DNA of 64,000 nucleotides from Larix kaempferi (lineage: Eukaryota > Streptophyta > Pinopsida > Pinales > Pinaceae): contig BSBM01000461.1 of assembly GCA_027924585.1 (NCBI GenBank), positions 10,355,001 through 10,419,000 of the forward strand. Reading direction: 5' to 3'. The translations under genes were made by a program, and so were the position numbers. This document shows positions 49,389 through 60,078 of this stretch, piece by piece. The stretch's first letter is position 1. Each line of letters opens with the position of its first letter. The notes under the pieces were generated by a model that saw only the letters and a program-made list of their open reading frames with translations, made no database searches and was not told the DNA's origin.

Positions 49389-50026
49389 GTAGAATCGATC
49401 TCTCACTCTTTTAAACAGAGAATTAAAATGCCAATGTTTACATAAAGGATCGATCTCCATATATGATCGATCCCTTATCTGGACAAAGAATAAATATTTA
49501 AACATTTTCTCAAAGGGTCAATCTCCAGAGAGAGTCGATCTCTGTAATTCAAGGACAACATATAAAATCGAAAAACATAAAAAGAGAATCTAATCCCATA
49601 AAGGATCGACCTCTTAACTTTTTTAGAACATCAATTCGGATATCCACCATAAACACAAAATCGATCTCCATAGAGAATCGACCTGCTAAATTTTAAACAA
49701 CAATTAAAATGTTTATCATAAAGAGAGGATTGATCTCTTTCAAGGATTGACTTGTTAACTTTTGCATAGAACATTTAAACCGATGGTCGATATTTGTTGA
49801 GGATCGACCTCTTATCATTTTCACAGAGAATACCTAAAAATCATTTAAACAAAGGATCAATCTTTGTAGAGAATCGACCTCTTAATATTTTGTACAGATA
49901 AATATATCAAACAAAAACAGAGGATTGATCTCTATAGAGTATCGATCCATTAAATATTTGACAATAAATAAAATGTACACATTAACCAGAGGATTGATCC
50001 CCGTAGAGAATTGATCTCTCCCATTA
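49389..50026. repeat. ~66-bp GATC-rich hairpin-forming degenerate minisatellite
   Basis: About nine to ten copies of a core like AGGATCGATCTCCATAGAG plus AATCGACCTCTTAA recur near 49391, 49447, 49513, 49600, 49660, 49724, 49782, 49853, 49920 and 49990, mostly 58-71 bp apart. Several copies fold on themselves: GGATCGATC (49447-49455) pairs perfectly with GATCGATCC (49465-49473). TCGAT-CTC (49661-49668) pairs with GAG-A-ATCGA (49673-49681). GGATTGAT (49922-49929) pairs with ATCGATCC (49941-49948), with an inner CTCT/AGAG stem. Linkers vary while the stem arms are best kept. Confidence 0.75.
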
Positions 50027-51273
50027 AAATGTCTCAACACAATAATATATAACCAAAGAAAGGAATTAGACATGATTAATTAGAAGAAGATCACACCATA
50101 GAGCTATAACTTCAAATGATTCGCCTCAATAGATATATTTATCACAGAGATTGCTGGAAACGATACCCATAGCGGTTTGTTTCTATCATAGAGACTTCAT
50201 AAAATATTTGTTGACTAAATCAATCCGTAGGAACCTCAATTTAGTTCTAAATCATATCGATATAAATAATTCATCCACTGCATTCATCACAGTAATGGAA
50301 AAGAACCAAACATTTCACACAAGATTCAATCCCATAACTCACAAAGTTTTGATACGTACATGATTTCGGTCCAACATACGTTATTAACACAATGTACAGT
50401 GTTCATATTTAATGAATGTGAAGATGCAATAAGGATATTATTCCATCCTCCTGCACACGCATTACTCATAAAAGAGCACACAGTCTATAACATTTTTCCT
50501 GGGTTTCAATCCCACACCTTACATTATCATAAAAATACATAGAGTTCTCATCAACGGATTGTACAGAGTTATAATACAAAAAAATCAAAAATTGATTATT
50601 AGAACCAGTTATAGGATCTTCGATCCACACAACTCATGTTATATTAATATAGTACATAAATCCTATATGGATTTACCTCAACCCATCGCAATCAGATTCA
50701 ACCTACTGGCATATGTAAAACAGAGTGTATAAAATAAAACAAAGCACATGATATATCCATATTTGTGATATGTATACATATGTAACATAATGCAATATTT
50801 TCCCAACTTAAGGAATCAAAACAAAGTATATAGGTACATATAACAGTCATATTATACTTCAAACAAACACACGCACACACACATATATATATAACAGAGT
50901 GATGTAATCCAAGTTATGCCACCATAGCTTGTATATGTAATAAAAAATAAACTACAATAATATATGCCATTCACAACTCATTGGTTCATAAGAAAAATTA
51001 CACTTACTTGAAATAATGCGAATGAAAACTTGGAGAATCAGTTCCTCCCAACGATATAAGAGAGTAGCACAACTTCCATCTCAACTCCACCCCCTATTTG
51101 GATCACCACCAGGCACACTAGAACTAACAAGCAAATATTCCGCACAACACTCTCTCTCGGAGTCTGTAACAAGGTTAGTGATAGACTTACAAAAAATAGA
51201 AACACTCAACACATGCAGTCATTCAAAAAATTCTTTATGCACAACACAACATCCTGCGCTTTTTCAGTGCACC
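50027..51273 (-). other. Possible R-U5/leader of a minus-strand LTR
   Basis: No gene was recognised. It lies downstream, on the minus strand, of the TATA box at 51274-51281, so it would be transcribed leader if that LTR promoter is real. A short AC/AT microsatellite lies at 50866-50890. No primer-binding site or LTR 3' end could be placed. Confidence 0.35.
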
Positions 51274-51281
51274 AATTTATA
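51274..51281 (-). promoter_or_regulatory. Putative LTR TATA box
   Basis: TATAAATT on the minus strand within CTATAAATTGGTGCACTG, about 1.19 kb from the LTR start at 52472. Confidence 0.4.
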
Positions 51282-52472
51282 GTTTTTTCCCAGGTCTTGT
51301 GCCATCCCAATCAAATCTCATTCAATCCTTCAATCCCTATGGTTTAGTATCTTGTTTGGTAGTTGAGCTTTTAGATTGGATTTGATTGGTAAAATATCTC
51401 TTTCTTTACACTTGTTCTATGTCTCAAGGTGGTGTCCCCTCATTTAACTGAGTTCTCCAAGTCTCTTTCTTTTTATTAATAATAAAAATAATAATTGTTG
51501 TGCAAAGTATCACTCACATCATATGTGAGTATTTTTTAGTTTTTAAATAATTCTTACAAATAATAAATTGTTTCGACATATTTCTCAAAACTTTTAAATC
51601 AAAATAAATAAGAATGTCTTGGGGTATCGCATAATCCACAAGGGTGAAGCTTCCCAAGCCTACTACTCGACCACAACTTATACAACAATCTAGTGCAAAA
51701 ATACCCTACACATTTGTCCCAATCCAATAGTACTCATCCCCCATTATCCTACAAAGCACAAGGATTGGGAGCCCATTCATTGCACCTCAATCCCTCAAGC
51801 TATCCCCATTCCCTTCTAGTTCTCCAACACAAGCTAGTTGAGGAGTCTTTGTGATGGGGATCCAAGGACCTCAATTGCAGGATAGGTTTCTCTCACATTG
51901 GAACCACTCCCATTAGCACTAGTTTTCCACATTAATTAACATGAACAATTATGAAAGTTCTAGTTTTCATCTCTTTAGTTCAATCATGAAGGCCCCTTCC
52001 CCAAAAGGATAGTCATTGATTAATGATAGAAGTAGTGACGAAATAACCTTAATTTCCCACTTTTTATATGCATACTCAAAACTACCCATGTGGCACTCAT
52101 GAGGAGCCTAGTTTCCCATCTAATCCAAGCTTATGATAATATAATCAATAAATGTTAACTAAACCCCTCTCATAAACATGCATGTACGGAACTTAGGATA
52201 AACTCACTATCTAAGGTTTTTAAGTAGGGATACTTAATTTAGTTAGTAAGTCACTAGGATCATTCCACCCTTGGAACCTCTTTCACTTCCCCCTCGTGTG
52301 GAATCATAGTCCCTCCATATCTTATTCATCATTTTCCATCTACTTTTTTCAAGGATTTTATATTAAATATCAAAAGTATTCATTTACAACAACTTTGGTC
52401 ATCCTAGAATGTTTATATATAACCTCTAGACATTCCATCATTACATTCTCGAGTAAAACATGAGGTGTTACA
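51274..52472 (-). mobile_element. Minus-strand LTR start (U3) beginning TGTAACACCTC
   Basis: Read on the minus strand, TGTAACACCTCATG begins at 52472 exactly where the Ty1/copia integrase relic breaks off. It is followed by ~1.19 kb of non-coding U3-like sequence and a TATAAATT box at 51281-51274. The TG start, the promoter and the interruption of another element together support an LTR insertion. The LTR's other end, and any internal domain, were not identified. Confidence 0.55.
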
Positions 52473-52488
52473 ATAGTATTTTACCTTA

Positions 52489-52821
52489 CTAAATTCTACA
52501 CTTCTTACAAAATTTCTTGGACTCATTTGTACATAGCTCTCGAACATTATATGTCATCAACACCTTTATTTTATTCTCTTCTTGTTTTTCTACAAGATGT
52601 TTAAACTCTTTAAATTTACTAAAAACTTCATACTTATTACGGAAGAAATAAACCCATGTGTTTCTAGAGAAATCATAAATGAATGAAACATAATATATAG
52701 ATTTTCCTAGTAATGAAATAGGAAGAGGTCCGTACACATCATTGTTATTATTTACAAGAATAATTTTTCTCTTGTAGCACCATATGCAAATCTTAACCAA
52801 TTTTTTTTTCCATATATGCAA
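52489..52821 (-). pseudogene. Ty1/copia integrase core, N-terminal part
   Basis: A 110-codon open stretch includes DVYGPLPISLLGKSIYYVSF, FIYDFSRNTWVYFFRNKYEV and FSKFKEFKHLVEKQ, a clear copia integrase core start. The block that normally carries the second catalytic aspartate reads LMTYNVRELCTNESK, so that residue appears lost. The domain is truncated shortly after, at the foreign LTR boundary. Confidence 0.85.
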
Positions 52822-53425
52822 TGTTCACATAAATCAAAATCTAATGAGAAATCTAACATATCATTTTCCATACCTTTACCATTTAATGCTCAAAGGCCCT
52901 TCTCTCCAATATTTCCCAATCTCCAATGCCATATCATTCTCTTGTCTACAAGGACAATAAGGATCCAATCTTCTTCAATGTTATCCTCAAGAACAACAAA
53001 ACTATACACCTATCATTAAAAGTGCTTCCGTAGGAAGTTCTAATCTAAACTCCCTACATGTCATCAACATCATTTCTCTTGGAACCATCTTGCATGTTTC
53101 ATTTTCAAATAAAGTATGCACACATGTATCATCCATCTTGCTTATAGATATCAATTTTTTTGGCTAGATCTAGAATGTCTAAAACCCCAGGATGAGTTTT
53201 AATCCTTCCACCTTTGAGAAGTATCTTGACCCTTCCAATTCCTATCATTTTGGTTTTCAATCCATATCCTAGAAAAAAATTACCTCCGTTGTATTTTTTA
53301 TATTAAAAAAAAAAACTCCTTGCGCGGAGTCATATGAAATGAAGTGCCTGAGTTAATCAACCATACATCATGATTTGTATGTGTACTTGTAGGTTCGAAG
53401 TAAACATCATGTTCTTCTTGTGTAG
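52822..53425 (-). pseudogene. Ty1/copia protease and pre-integrase region, broken
   Basis: On the minus strand, HDVWLINSGTSFHMTPRKEF (about 53385-53320) is the copia aspartic protease active-site block. The usual aspartate before SG is asparagine here (codon 53354-53352), which would be inactivating. Further on, MIGIGRVKILLKGGRIKTH (about 53260-53190) and a stretch ending in TCVHTLFENETCKMVPR (about 53130-53075) match the region between protease and integrase, including the pre-integrase domain. Frameshifts and stops separate the pieces. Confidence 0.75.
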
Positions 53426-54150
53426 AGGGTTATGTTTTCCGTAGAAGGAGCATCATCATATCCCTTACTTTTATCAATACTCTTAGATTTGCAATTTTTC
53501 TTATAGTTCCCATCTTTACCAAATTTTCGTCATTTATTTTCAACTTTTCCTAGAGATTTAGATCTATTCTAAACTTAGATATACCCCCAAAACACTTATT
53601 TTTCCTCTTTTCAAAATTATATCTCACAAATAAAAAATAATTGGCCACACCCTCCATGGGTTTTTGTCCCATTTTCCCTAGCAAAAAGGATTCAACTACA
53701 TCCTCAAACTTAAAGGATTGACTAGCAGTAACAATTCTACAACTAGATTATCCCAAGTGTTTGGAAAAGAACATAGCAACGCAATACACTTATATTTTTC
53801 CTCCATCTTAATATCAACAAAGACTAGTTGACTTACCAAAGTATTAAAGGTTTTTAGATGATCAACCATCCTAAGATGAAACAACTTATTTAAAAGAAAT
53901 ATTATATTCACCAATGAATTTAATTGATACAAATAGCCCAGCTTATCCCATATCTTCCTTGCATTGTATTCTCTAGATATGTTCAACAACAATAAATCTG
54001 AGAGGCATAGTTGAATCATTCTTATTGTTTTTCTCTCTAGATTTAACCAATCTTTTTATAACATACTAGTGGGAGTTGTACCTAGATCCATAACATTCCA
54101 GCAATCTTTGTCCACAAGAACATCTTCTATCTTCATATTCCATTTAATTC
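53426..54150 (-). pseudogene. Ty1/copia gag, broken
   Basis: The frame starts near 54145 (MKIEDVLVDKDCWNVM), has an in-frame TAA, and continues NLERKTIRMIQLCLSDLLLL (54040-53980), KIWDKLGYLYQLNSLVN, TFNTLVSQLVFVDIKMEEKY and CSFPNTWDNLVVELL. This is the UBN2-type gag of Ty1/copia. The downstream nucleocapsid knuckle is eroded (FGKDGNYKKNC, near 53520-53490, with expected cysteines missing). Confidence 0.82.
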
Positions 54151-54360
54151 AAGTCTCTAGCATTAAAATTATTGATTTATATTCTTAAGCTATTTGTCAT
54201 TTTCCTTGCACAAGATTTATTGTGCAAAGCTCCAACTCTAACACAAGCTTATGCCAAACCCAGGATATTCTTCTAATCTAGGTAGATAATAGTTTCCACC
54301 AACTTATTCCACCAAGATAAATAGTCCTCCATCTTCCTGGAAATTTTCTACATCTTTTCA

Positions 54361-56490
54361 TGTCATGTCCCCAAATTTTTCATTGGGTCACAATGGCCTA
54401 AGCCCCTTGGCCATACTCATGATAGTTTGTCAAATTGATGCATATTCAAATAATTTCCAAGAATGATGTCCAAGTTATTAATAATGTAAAATTAGATCCA
54501 AATGGACAAGGTGGGTCACATGAAGAGAAATTCCCAATTCAAAGTTTGTAATATACCCATCCAAATGAACTATCATGGAGGAAAATTACTAGTTCCCTAG
54601 GTTGGGGGTGGAAGCATTAAAAGTTGGAATAAGGGAGTTACAAGACCCAAAATGACCTTATACTTACAAATTCACATTAAATGGGTCAAACAAATAATAA
54701 TAAAAGTAAAATAAGGTGGCATTGGATCATGAGGGCACATAAGAGGTTGTGGGACCCACATGTGGCAAGCTTCCCCACTACACTTGGCATTATTCTCTCA
54801 CCAATTCGAGTTCAAGATGAAGGGTAAAATACTTGGGAGATTTGAAGAGGTATTATTCATGGCATGAATCATGTAAGGTCGAATTGGAGTGGAAGAGAAA
54901 CACCCATGGAAGAGGAAGAGGCATCTTAGAAGAATGGTGACACTTGGAGCTAGATTCCCTAACTCCTATGACAACAATGATGAAGATTCTATGAAAATTA
55001 TGACAAATTCCAGACCTGATCACTGCCATATGACATATATGACATGTCAGGCCTAAAAATAGCCTCCAAGACGGCACACAAGGGATTTATGGAAGCCAAG
55101 ACGATTTCCCGTTCGAATTGAGGGATGATGGAGACTAGGAATTGTTGGACAAGTGGCACACATTGGAATCTCTTCCAAACTTCAGTTTGCATGAGGCTTT
55201 TGGAAGCAATTCGAACCATGGAGGACTTGAGAATTTTATAAAATACAATATCAAATAAGGAAATGGGCTTTTGATCATTTCTCGTTTTGCAAATTGGAGA
55301 GCATAGATTGTCCATGCTAGTGGAGTGTTTACTCTACTTTTCTTAGTACCAATTTCGAGGCTGCAAGATTCCCATCCTATTGGAAATTGAAGAGGCCATT
55401 CATACCTTTGATTTGGAGTTACAATGGATTCATTTGTTTCATGTTGAAGCTACAAGTCTTCTAATGGTGTTCTCTTCTTCAACTTGCTCCCACATCTCTT
55501 CCAATTTTCTCTCTATATTCTTGCTCTTGGAGGAAGGGCGCACATGGAGAGATATTGATCTCTTTGGGAGAGTCCAAGGGGAACCATTTATTTGTAAGAT
55601 GATTTAAACACTCTGTATTTTATGTTCAGATATACCTCATATCTAAAATCCAATTGAAACCATGTAATAATGCCAAACTATGTATGAATGGTGCCATATT
55701 TCCATATATCTTGTGGAGAGAGCTTGAAGTTTTTTGGTATCTACTTGTATAAGTAAATATATGTGGTTTTATTTCTATTTAGAGAGCCATTAATATACTG
55801 AATAATTTTCACACACCTTATGAAATTCCTTGTAACATTTCTCTCAAATTTCATAGCAAGTTATAGCAGTTTTCTCTCATTTCCCCCTATGTTAAGACAT
55901 GTTTACAAATATCTGATTTATGGGAGTTTCAACCACCTTTAGGAACTGATTAATGATGCATTTGGGTTACCATTGAAGTAATATAAATAATCCATGTCTC
56001 TGTTCTTAAATTTTGGAGGTTCGTACTTCATTTGGGAAGCCTTTAGTGACCTCTACCCTTGGGGATTTGAACCTCAAATTTACTAGCAAATTTCCCTATT
56101 TTCTCCTGAACTTAAATGAATGTTGCAGAAGTCTTTTTATAGTGTATAAAAAAATATTAGGATCATTTTTATGTCCTAATACCTTTCAAGCATTCTCATA
56201 CCCAATTTGAAATCCTTAGGATTCTTTTGGAGCCATCTACCCTTGGGAGTTTCAACATCGATTTTCCTAGTAATTTTTCCTTTCATTCTCTGATTGTAAA
56301 TGCAAGTTGATGAAGTATTTAGAAAGTTTCCAAGCGTATAATATCTGAATTAGTGTGTCATAATACACCTCAATCCACTCTGTACATAATTCAAAACCAT
56401 TTTGGATCATTTGGAATAGTTTGGAGTTTCACTAGTCCAAGATTCGAAAATTGGCCAAATTGGGTAAAATTCCAAATTGGGGATATTACA
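54361..56490 (+). repeat. 5' LTR of the pol-less element
   Basis: It starts TGTCATGTCCCCAAATTT and ends AAATTGGGGATATTACA. The ends form an imperfect inverted repeat (TGTMATRTCCCCAA), as expected for LTR termini. The start recurs at 59420 with one mismatch over 45 bp, right after a polypurine tract. No coding homology lies inside. GTATAAAAAAATATT near 56136 is a possible TATA region but could be chance. Confidence 0.85.
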
Positions 56491-56491
56491 G

Positions 56492-56503
56492 TGGTATCAG
56501 AGC
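56492..56503 (+). other. Primer-binding site (initiator tRNA-Met type)
   Basis: TGGTATCAGAGC, complementary to the 3' end of plant initiator tRNA-Met, begins two bases after the LTR end (TTACA-G). This is the standard minus-strand priming site of many plant LTR retrotransposons. Confidence 0.92.
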
Positions 56504-56556
56504 ATGGTCCTTGCACCTATTTATTAATATCATACATTGAAGAATAATTTGAATCC

Positions 56557-57860
56557 ATGTCTTATTCAGATTTAGATTATGAGCAATATGAGGAGGATTA
56601 TTCTTTCTATGCCTCAAAGGAAAATGATTTTTATGAGCAGTATGATGATGACTACGATGAGAAATATGAGGAAGATAATGTCCAGGAGGTACCTTCTACA
56701 AGTATATCCCATCATATCACATTTGGAAGAATAAATGATAGTTATTCGTATAGCCATGTGTATGGAGAAGATATATGTTCCACAATCAAAGATCAGTTTT
56801 TGGGGGAGCATTAAAGGATTAAAAATCAGCCTATTTGTGAGAAGAGCAGTGAAATATGCGAAGCATCATGGAACGCATGTGTTTCCTATTTGAAGATAGT
56901 TTTTGGGCCTTCTTCAGAAAGCGGCTCCAAAGATCTTGATCCTAAGGAAACCAAGGGGCAATATGCATCAACTTGCTTTAAGGAGAGAAATGAGGAGACC
57001 CATGAGCCACCTAGTTCTGAAATAGGCGAGGTAGAAGAAGGATTACATGAAGAGGATCGAAATTCACTCCCAAGTCACTCTAAAAAATATGAAGAAAAAT
57101 CATGTGAGCATGAATAAGGCTCTATTGAAATATTGAATATCATTTCGAGACACATTCTACATTGGACATGAATCAAAGAGCATCTACTGATTTATGCTTG
57201 AATTATGAAGGAGTACCTACTAATGGGTGCTCACACCTCTATGTTGGTGACAGAGAGATCAATTTTGAAAATGTTTCTACAAGACAAACTTCCATTAAGC
57301 ATGAAAATGAATACCTTGTATTAGTTGAATAAGAACTCAGATCAACTTCCCCATCACCACTTGAGCTTCATGAAGTTGGTCCAAACAACAAGGAAGAAGA
57401 TGGGGAAGTTCATTTGCAGGAGACTCATTTTCTTGAAGGGTCCTTGAATATGGATGAAAAGAAGAAGCAAGAGGCCTTGAAAAATTTCCATGACACACAT
57501 ACATTGGTTTCTAAATTTTGTTGGTGTGTGGAGGAGAAATATTCCCTTGAAGACATGGAGAAAATCTAGAAGGCAATGCTGGACACCAAAGGTAATTTTT
57601 TAAATGTGCTTTCTAATAGAGATTATTTAATTGATATTGTTGGTTTGTATCATGGAATAACCTTGAACGATGCAGAAGAGAATGACAAGCTCTCAAATGA
57701 GTTGGATTCCACCCAAAATACACTCCAAAAATCTATGGTGCATATTGAGCAACTTCAAGAGAAGTTGCAAATGTCCTTTACACCCTCCTACATATTAGAC
57801 AATCATTCAATGGATGAAATAATTTATTTTAGAAAGGAGGAACCTCATGTAATGGTGTAA
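56557..57860 (+). pseudogene. Internal ORF of the pol-less element, unknown function, broken
   Basis: One frame runs from ATG 56557 to 57117 with a single stop at 56812. A second, shifted frame runs from ATG 57168 to 57860 with stops near 57330 and 57567. The first part is very acidic and tyrosine-rich (DYEQYEEDYSFYASKENDFY), with E/D/S-rich sequence after it. The second is charged, with a coiled-coil-like stretch (ENDKLSNELDSTQNTLQKSM, about 57688-57750). No family is recognised. It occupies the gag position, so a gag-derived or structural role is possible. Confidence 0.55.
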
Positions 57861-59406
57861 CATGAGGTACATGTTGATAAGTAGGTTCTTGAAGATGCTA
57901 TGTACTCAAACAAGAAGGAAGACAAGCACTTGTCTTTGTTTGGAGGGGTTATGACCTACCTCGTGGAGAGAGCTGCAAAGCCTTGAAGGAGGAACATGAT
58001 CTCACAATAGTTGTACCATAAAATTATGGAGAAGACAAATTAAATATTTCGATGGGTAAGAGTTGAAAAGAGTTAAGGTTGGTTCATAATTCTTCACCTC
58101 CTACTTCATTTTCAGCCACATCAATTGGAGATGAAAATTGGGTGAATGGTGTTTTTCTAAGGGTGCCACATGAGGAGTATGAAACTCCTATATCTCCTTT
58201 TGATGATGACATGACTATAGAACCTTATTGTTTACATTTGTAGCGGAATCCTTTTTTACCTTATGATGATACATATCTTCATGGATGCACTTATGATGTT
58301 CATTTGAGTCACTTGAAGACTCATGATTTTCCTTGCTCCTTTCTTAGTTCAATTGATGTTGGAGGAACGTCATCAACTACTTGGGTGAAGAGATATATAA
58401 TTGGAGAAATTTTTTATTGGAAGAAACATCCTTTGTTATTTCTTGATGATACACATATCCATTGATGCATAAAGGGTACTTATGTGATCCCCTTGAAGTC
58501 TCATTGCTTTCTTTGCTCCCTAATTGGTTCAGATTTGAGTGGAGGTTCTTCATTCACTTCTCAGATGAAAGAGCACATGGATGATTATTTTTATGTATCT
58601 TTCATCCTTTTGTAGAAACATTATAGGGCATGGGATCCTCACCTATGTCATTGGATCATATTTGAATGGTCACTTGATGCTTGTATGCACCTGGAAAATG
58701 GTGGTCTACTTACTTGGAGGTACAAGCACTTTCATGGTTCTTTGATGAGGCACCTCCTTGATGTACATTTTTATTATGTCATTATGTACTTTCACGATAT
58801 ATCCTTTGTACTTATGATGTTTGGAAGAATGCATACAAGGAAATGGGATCTAGTAATTCTCTTTCCTGATGGTATGGTTTGGAGGGGACTCCTAATTGTT
58901 GGAGTTTAATACAAGCAATGGGACCTTGGGATAATTTTTAGTGTCATTGGTTTCAATTTTTTTTGGGAAACAAGTCGTATGGGATATTGAGTCCCTACTT
59001 AATAAGGTGAATTTAATCAGAGTAGTGCAGCAACAAGCATGGTGTTTCCTCTCTAAAAATTTCATGGAATCTTGAAGACTCAAAGTTGGGCAACTCAATG
59101 GCAACTTCAAAGAAGTATACAATGTGCTATCAAAAAGGGTTTCCAAAATATGAAAGAGGTAAAGAGTAATTGTGCAAACTTTGTTTTGATGTATTTAATT
59201 AATATTTTGGTGTTTATAGGTGATGTTATAGGTGATGTTATAGGGGATATCAAATTGAAAAAGAAAACCCACATCTCCTTGCTTTTGGAAACACACAATA
59301 GTAGTGCATGAGTGCCACTACTCAAAGTTTTAGAAGAGAAGTTTTGGGAATAAAGTAGGTTCTTCAACATCCATGTGTTGAAATTGCTTGAGGACATGCA
59401 ATATTT
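57861..59406 (+). other. Interior of the pol-less element, no recognisable domain
   Basis: Only short broken frames are seen, none with pol motifs. A small triplication of GGTGATGTTATA (about 59219-59245, reading GDVIGDVIGDI) lies near the 3' end. It reaches the polypurine tract without an identifiable gene. Confidence 0.5.
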
Positions 59407-59419
59407 GAAGGGGAGGATT
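59407..59419 (+). other. Polypurine tract
   Basis: GAAGGGGAGGATT immediately precedes the TGTCATG start of the 3' LTR, the normal place for plus-strand DNA priming. Confidence 0.85.
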
Positions 59420-59464
59420 TGTCATGTCCCCAAATTTCTCATTGGGTCACAATGGCCTAAGCCC
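59420..59464 (+). repeat. 3' LTR stub (45 bp)
   Basis: It matches 54361-54405 with one mismatch and then stops abruptly. The next bases (TGTTGTAGGTACAACA) are unrelated to the LTR. The rest of the 3' LTR is not in the window, so it was deleted or displaced by a later insertion. Confidence 0.9.
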
Positions 59465-59523
59465 TGTTGTAGGTACAACAGATCCAATGCTTCATTCTGA
59501 TCATGGGAGCCCCATTTTGTAAA

Positions 59524-59530
59524 TATAAAG
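59524..59530 (+). promoter_or_regulatory. Possible TATA box upstream of the hairpin array
   Basis: TATAAAG within AAATATAAAGGTATT, about 180 bases before the first hairpin. If used, the hairpins would lie in the transcript leader. Confidence 0.35.
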
Positions 59531-59708
59531 GTATTTAGGTAAGTTTTAAATTTTGGTTTGCTATGGCATCAACCCTTTGCTTGGTCTGTTTAGTTATCAT
59601 TATTTTCTCCTTTGAAAATTTATATGTTTCTGGTTGTTTTCTTGATTTGCAGAAAACCTTAGATTCTTTGCCAAAAATCATTTTCTTATGGCAAATCCCG
59701 AAATCGTG

Positions 59709-60078
59709 CAATCCCACAATTGCGGATTGTGGGAATTGTTTGTTTTTCATTTGGAAATTCGTCAACCCAAAACCCGCAACCCGAAATTGGAGGTTGCAGG
59801 AAGACCGTGTAAGTATTTTAGAAATTTTGATTCCACAACCCGAAACCTGAAATTCTGGATTTCAGATTGTGGAAACTCGTTACACCAATAAATCGTGTTG
59901 TGTGTTTCCAAAACCCGCAAATTGCGGGTTGTCGAAAAACTTATTTAATTTTTAATATTTGTTTTCGTTTCCGAAACTCGAAACCCGAATTTTGGGTTGT
60001 GGATTTCGGAAACACGTTTGTTCATTTTGCGAAATTTGTAAAAACCGCAACCCGGAATTTCAAATTGCGAATTTCGGG
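59709..60078 (+). repeat. Array of six consecutive hairpins sharing an AACCCGNAA word
   Basis: Stems, in order: (1) CCCACAAT 59713-59720 / ATTGTGGG 59726-59733, extended by CAAT/ATTG. (2) GCAACC 59776-59781 / GGTTGC 59792-59797. (3) TTCCACAA 59831-59838 / TTGTGGAA 59867-59874, with inner CTGAAAT / ATTTCAG. (4) AACCCGCAAATTGCGGGTT 59912-59930, a perfect 9-bp stem with a one-base loop. (5) GTTTCCGAAA 59967-59976 / TTTCGGAAAC 60004-60013, with inner AACCC/GGGTT. (6) CCCGGAATT 60051-60059 / AATTTCGGG 60070-60078, with one G-U pair. AACCCG words at 59771, 59778, 59837, 59912, 59982 and 60048 step by about 60-75 bp, so this is a degenerate tandem repeat whose pairing has survived. Confidence 0.82.

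Larger units (their letters stand above)
52473..54360 (-). mobile_element. Truncated Ty1/copia retrotransposon relic
   Basis: Reading from 54150 down to 52489 on the minus strand gives copia order: gag, nucleocapsid remnant, protease, pre-integrase, integrase core. RT and RNase H, which follow integrase in copia, are absent because an unrelated LTR begins at 52472. The 5' side is cut by the LTR of another element at 54361, so neither copia LTR is present. Stops and frameshifts run throughout. Confidence 0.88.
54361..59464 (+). mobile_element. Non-autonomous LTR retrotransposon lacking pol
   Basis: The full set of LTR-element landmarks is present except a complete 3' LTR: a 2130-bp 5' LTR (54361-56490), a tRNA-Met type primer-binding site (56492-56503), a 2.9-kb interior, a polypurine tract (59407-59419) and the first 45 bp of the 3' LTR (59420-59464). 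The interior shows no protease, RT, RNase H or integrase in any frame examined. It therefore depended on another element's enzymes, like plant LARD or TR-GAG type derivatives. It inserted next to, or into, the copia relic at its left. Confidence 0.85.

Noticed and set aside
49389-50026. CRISPR-like array
   Set aside because: The repeats are degenerate, spacing varies, the spacers are not unique short units, and the context is a plant nuclear genome.
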